In this document: positions 60,431 through 64,000 of the stretch, in pieces | How the letters are laid out: each line of letters opens with the position of its first letter | How positions within the stretch are numbered: position 1 is the first letter of the stretch | Assembly: GCA_009733575.1 (NCBI GenBank) | Contig: ML769445.1 | Coordinates: 124,001 to 188,000, forward strand | From: Gymnopus androsaceus JB14 | Taxonomy: Eukaryota; Basidiomycota; Agaricomycetes; Agaricales; Omphalotaceae | DNA: 64,000 bases | Reading direction: 5' to 3' | Position numbers and translations under genes: made by a program | The notes under the pieces: model-generated | Database searches by the model: none | Told to the model about the DNA's origin: nothing | Seen by the model: the letters and a program-made list of their open reading frames with translations, nothing else

Positions 60431-61267
60431 ATGCGGGTATTCATTCTTTCGGTCTTTGCTTTTCTTTTATCCTTCGCTCATGCTCAGCTTCTGACTGCAA
60501 CTGATATGTGAGTACTAACTGCTGCGAGAAGAGCGCAATTATCTAACTTTTTTTTTCCCTTAATCTGTGCAGCGATGGCAATACCATAGTCGAAGACGCG
60601 ACCACAAATCGACAAGGACTTGCTACAACGTCCATTGTGTAAATATCCGCCCATTCAAAAGCCTCAGTTGACTGATTGGATTGGATTGTAGCTCGACTAT
60701 ATTAGCCGGTGCAGCTGGAGTCGGGGCAGCAGGAGCTGGGGCAGGAGCAGCAGCGGCCACTACTGCTGCTACTGCTGCTACTACTGCTGCTGCTACTACT
60801 TTGACAGCGGCAACTACAACATTAGCGCAAGGTGGAGGAGTTGTAGGAGCTCCCCCACCCACAACGAATGCAGATCCAACAGGTGCGAATACTTGCTTTT
60901 TTTAATTGGATTTCCACAACTAATATAATTAATTATACAGGTCCTACCCCATTCACGTTAGCATTTCTACCAGCCACATGAACCCACCCTTTCTAACCTT
61001 TCGCTCACTCTAGGTATACCACAGTCATTGACGGAGTAACCAATACTGTAGCAGCAATCTTCACGCCGACTTTTACCACTGTCGCTCCCACTTCTGTTCC
61101 AAGTTCTGGCACTATTCTCGATTACAGCCAATGGCTTTCCGAGTTTGGATCAACGTCGACTTCAAGTAGCGCTACCCGTGTGTCATTAGGGTCTCCTGGG
61201 CTATTGGGTACGGTTGTAGGTGACGCTCTTTGGGGCCATACTTGGAGCAGTGATTGTGCTTTCGTGA
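60431..61267 (+). CDS. Secreted Thr/Ala-rich, probably GPI-anchored protein, one +1 break
   Basis: Exons 60431-60507, 60573-60638, 60692-60882, 60941-60956 (16 nt) and 61014-61267. A signal peptide (MRVFILSVFAFLLSFAHA) is followed by DGNTIVEDATTNRQGLATTS, an Ala/Gly/Thr low-complexity block (GAAAATTAATAATTAAATT), YTTVIDGVTNTVAAIFTPTF and a Ser/Thr-rich stretch. The end reads GTVVGDALWG; if one surplus C near 61237 is skipped it continues ILGAVIVLS-stop, a hydrophobic tail typical of GPI signals. Without this correction the frame runs on into implausible sequence. Corrected length is about 200 aa. It is likely a cell-surface or wall protein. Confidence 0.7.
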
Positions 61268-62017
61268 TAGCAAAAGACACTCATCTTTCGTGGTTTCATA
61301 TGATATTTTTGCATTGTGTCATTAATTTTTTATACATGGACATTTATTCCTTATCTAGCTCTAAGCTGCTGAGACGTGGGTTCTCCGAATCGAGGAGGAA
61401 CAAAGTCGAACAAAGACGGAACATCTGAAGAAGACCCCTCAAAACATCGACTTCGCTCCGAGCTCTTTGAATACGGGAGTCTCCTACTCAATTACTTTCT
61501 CAACACCATTTGAAGCTGGTTCGCTGTAGTTGACACGAATGCACCCTTTCACGAAGACAAATCCAACACCTCCAGCGGGACATCAAATGCCGTCCATTTA
61601 TCCCGTCGAGGGGCAATCGAATCGTCATGATGATGACTGGATGCCAGTGACAGGTAGTATTCCTACTTGAGTTTAGAAGAAGTTCGATAGTGACTGAGAA
61701 CGTCGTTTTGGATGTGTCCAAGGTGAATAGTAGGAGAATCTACGTGGATTCGATTTTTAGACGAATGTGGATTTCGGACTTTGTTGAATGGACATCAGTC
61801 TTTCTGGAACAAAGTCGCGAACTCGTCGGTAAAATCACTGAAACCAAACAACAATTCACCGAGAAGGATAGACATGGATGGCCTGGTACATCGCCATCCC
61901 ACCGGACGTATGATGCCAAATGTGGGCTGCGTCGAGAGATGGGCGCTAATACAATAATGCGTGTGCATAACTGCTTCGATCATGACGTCGATAGAACCTT
62001 GCTTTCACTCTACAACA
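61268..62017. other. Intergenic stretch
   Basis: A 128-codon plus-strand frame (61690-62076) overlaps the start of the next gene in another frame. It has no motifs. Nothing else recognised. Confidence 0.4.
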
Positions 62018-64000
62018 ATGAGCGATCCAATGAAACCTTTCCATATGCAAGAATCAGAAGATGCGACGTCGCGTAGATCCAGTAGTAGCAGCAGAAAGGA
62101 TGGGCAATTCATAGATATCGGAAGCATTCAAACCGAGCCAAAGATTAGTTAGTAGTTCATCATGCCATTCCTTTCTGACTTACTTACTTATGAATTTCAT
62201 CAAAGACTTTTGCGGAGTATGTCGCCACAGGCAAAGGTCTTTTCTCCAAAGCCCGAGTTGAACCCGATGGACGGATAGTCGTGTCTCTCGACTTGAAGCA
62301 ACAGCTACCAGATCTTCCTCCCGACTATGCACCAGAAGTTCAAGAATTTGGTATTGACAAGTCTACATGGATGGAATATCCTTCGATGAGCATTGTGATT
62401 ATGATTGTCGGAAGTCGAGGTTAGTCCAAGATCAATCATTGTGGTCAAGTACAAGCAATCAACTTGTACTTTTAGGCGACGTTCAGCCCTACATTGCACT
62501 TTCGCAACGCCTCCAAAAAGATGGGCATCGTATCAGAATTGCCTCACACGAGACATTCCGCTCCTTCGTCAACGACGCTGGTCTTGAATTCTTCGATATC
62601 GGGGGCAATCCACAGGAACTCATGAGCTACATGGTCAAGAGTTTGTCTTATTCTACTGAAACCCTTCGTAACGTCCTTCAACGTGTACACAGACCCCGGA
62701 CTAATGCCTGGATTTGAGTCGTTAACGAACGGGGACATTGGGAGGAAGAGAAAGATGCTTTCGACTGTACGTATATGTCGTTGAGGTGCAGACATTGTCT
62801 TCCGAATTCGAGATAATCGTGCTCAAGTAGATGATGGAAGGCTGTTGGAAGTCTTGCCACTCTCCGGACCCTCAGACAGGTCGTCCCTTTGTAGCGGACG
62901 CCATTATTTCGAATCCGCCTGCATTTGCCCATATTCATTGTGCGGAAGCGATGGGTATTCCCATTACTTCTTAGTTTCAGTGAGTCCGCATAGTGACGTA
63001 GTCTTCCTTTTTCAGTGATAAAACTAATCAATCTAAATTCAGCGATGCCTTGGTCTGTAGCTAAACCAATCTAATGCTTCTCAAAGGCCTATATCTTATA
63101 CCTTTGCAGGAGCCCTACCACATCATTTCCCCATCCTCTCGTCAACATTCAGAATTCGAATGCTCAAAGTGGCCTCACGAATTATCTTTCTTATGCACTC
63201 GCAGATATTTTGACATGGCAGGGGTATGTTATCCAACTCCGTATCCTTCGCGTTATACATAAAGGCAAAGGTCCTGATGCTAATTCCATTAGAATCGGAG
63301 ATCTCGTAAACAAGTTTCGCGCACGCTCACTCGGTTTACGCCCTCTATCGCTTAAATCCGGCGCGGGAGTCTTGGACAACTTGAAGGTACCTTGGACGTA
63401 CTGTATGAGTTCGGGGCTGGTGCCGAAACCAAAGGATTGGAAGAGTCATATCGGTACGTCTTTTTGAAGTTCTACTTTGCTTACTAGGCACGATAATCGC
63501 TGGAGTTGTTCAATTACTAATTCTACACTGTAGATGTTGTGGGATTTTACTTCCTCGACCTTGCGACTAATTATACACCCCCGGATGATCTGGCTGCGTT
63601 TTTAGATGCAGGGGAGCCACCGGTGTATATTGGGTTCGTTGAGTCTCGACTGTACTCCAAGCCTCTATCTAATGCCGGATGGTCAATAGATTCGGATCGG
63701 TCGTGGTCGACGACTCTGCAGCCATGACCAGTTAGTTGGAGAATCAGATACTGTGAGCAAGCACTGATTGTTACTTTCTAGACACAATATTCGAAGCAAC
63801 TCGTCAAGCAGGGGTTCGTGCCCTGGTTTCCGCTGGATGGGTAAGTAGTCCATTTATATATATTTCATCCCTAATCAAAACACATTTTCAGGGCGGACTC
63901 GGAGGCGTGTCCGTACCACCCCACATCTTCATCCTCGGAAATATCCCACACGACTGGCTCTTCTCCCAAGGACGAGTCTCCGCTGTCGTCCATCACGGTG
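62018..64000 (+). CDS. Sterol-type UDP-glycosyltransferase, 3' end outside the window
   Basis: Exons traced: 62018-62147, 62206-62419, 62476-62640, 62693-62766, 62831-62979, 63043-63052 (10 nt), 63110-63223, 63293-63453, 63534-63633, 63690-63730, 63782-63840 and 63892 onward. Conserved blocks are [88 protein letters not shown] and VSAVVHHG (start of the UDP-sugar-binding signature). This is the GT1/GT28-like family of fungal sterol glucosyltransferases (ATG26-related catalytic region). One surplus A near 62966 separates GIPI from LLSFTMPWS. The join of exons 1 and 2 is also one base out of phase, so the first exon is tentative. The C-terminal third is missing because the window ends. Confidence 0.85.

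Noticed and set aside
61690..62076. 128-codon plus-strand frame overlapping the glycosyltransferase start
   Set aside because: No motif; it overlaps exon 1 of the glycosyltransferase in another frame.

Overview
The window reads as nuclear DNA of a basidiomycete fungus, most likely an Agaricomycete. Genes are dense and lie on both strands. Almost all are split by short introns of roughly 48-75 nt with GTNNGT donors and TAG/CAG acceptors. The protein set (AsnRS, SelO, pirin, ATG17, ARP3, eIF2-alpha, TBC protein, P450, small secreted proteins) is typical of mushroom-forming fungi. I rebuilt exon structures by hand from splice signals, reading phase and family motifs. No database search was possible, so product names rest on recognised motifs.

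Layout. 0-2.6 kb: a relic nucleotidyltransferase-like gene and a complete non-autonomous hAT element (17-bp terminal inverted repeats, 8-bp target duplication). 2.9-4.8 kb: a divergent pair, an NTase-like protein and a metallophosphoesterase. 5.6-9.9 kb: a tandem duplication of a secreted Agaricomycete-type protein. 10.9-12.2 kb: mitochondrial-type asparaginyl-tRNA synthetase. 13.3-21.8 kb: a small secreted protein, SelO head-to-head with pirin, a broken SDR and a 45-residue cysteine-containing secreted peptide. 22.8-28.6 kb: FAD monooxygenase, C3HC zinc-finger protein and an unknown protein, all intact. 29.3-36.7 kb: EthD-like gene, RING-like/LysM protein head-to-head with ATG17, GATA factor, ARP3. 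38-46.2 kb: a large TBC RabGAP and a P450. 46.4-51.5 kb: three uncharacterised proteins. 53.4-57.3 kb: a second, intact EthD paralogue, a degraded F-box gene and eIF2-alpha. 58.8-64 kb: two secreted proteins and the 5' part of a sterol-type glycosyltransferase that runs off the window.

The gene content is mixed housekeeping plus secreted and accessory genes. I see no biosynthetic cluster and no defence island.

The most unusual signal is at gene scale. Nine genes are interrupted by single surplus nucleotides at about 20 sites where the conserved protein continues directly in the next frame. Nearly every shift I can resolve is +1, and one lies in the normally essential ARP3. About sixteen other genes, several of them long, show none. 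Insertion-type sequence error, one-sided pseudogenisation and recoding are the competing explanations; the first is the most economical, but the gene-to-gene clustering is not fully explained by it.
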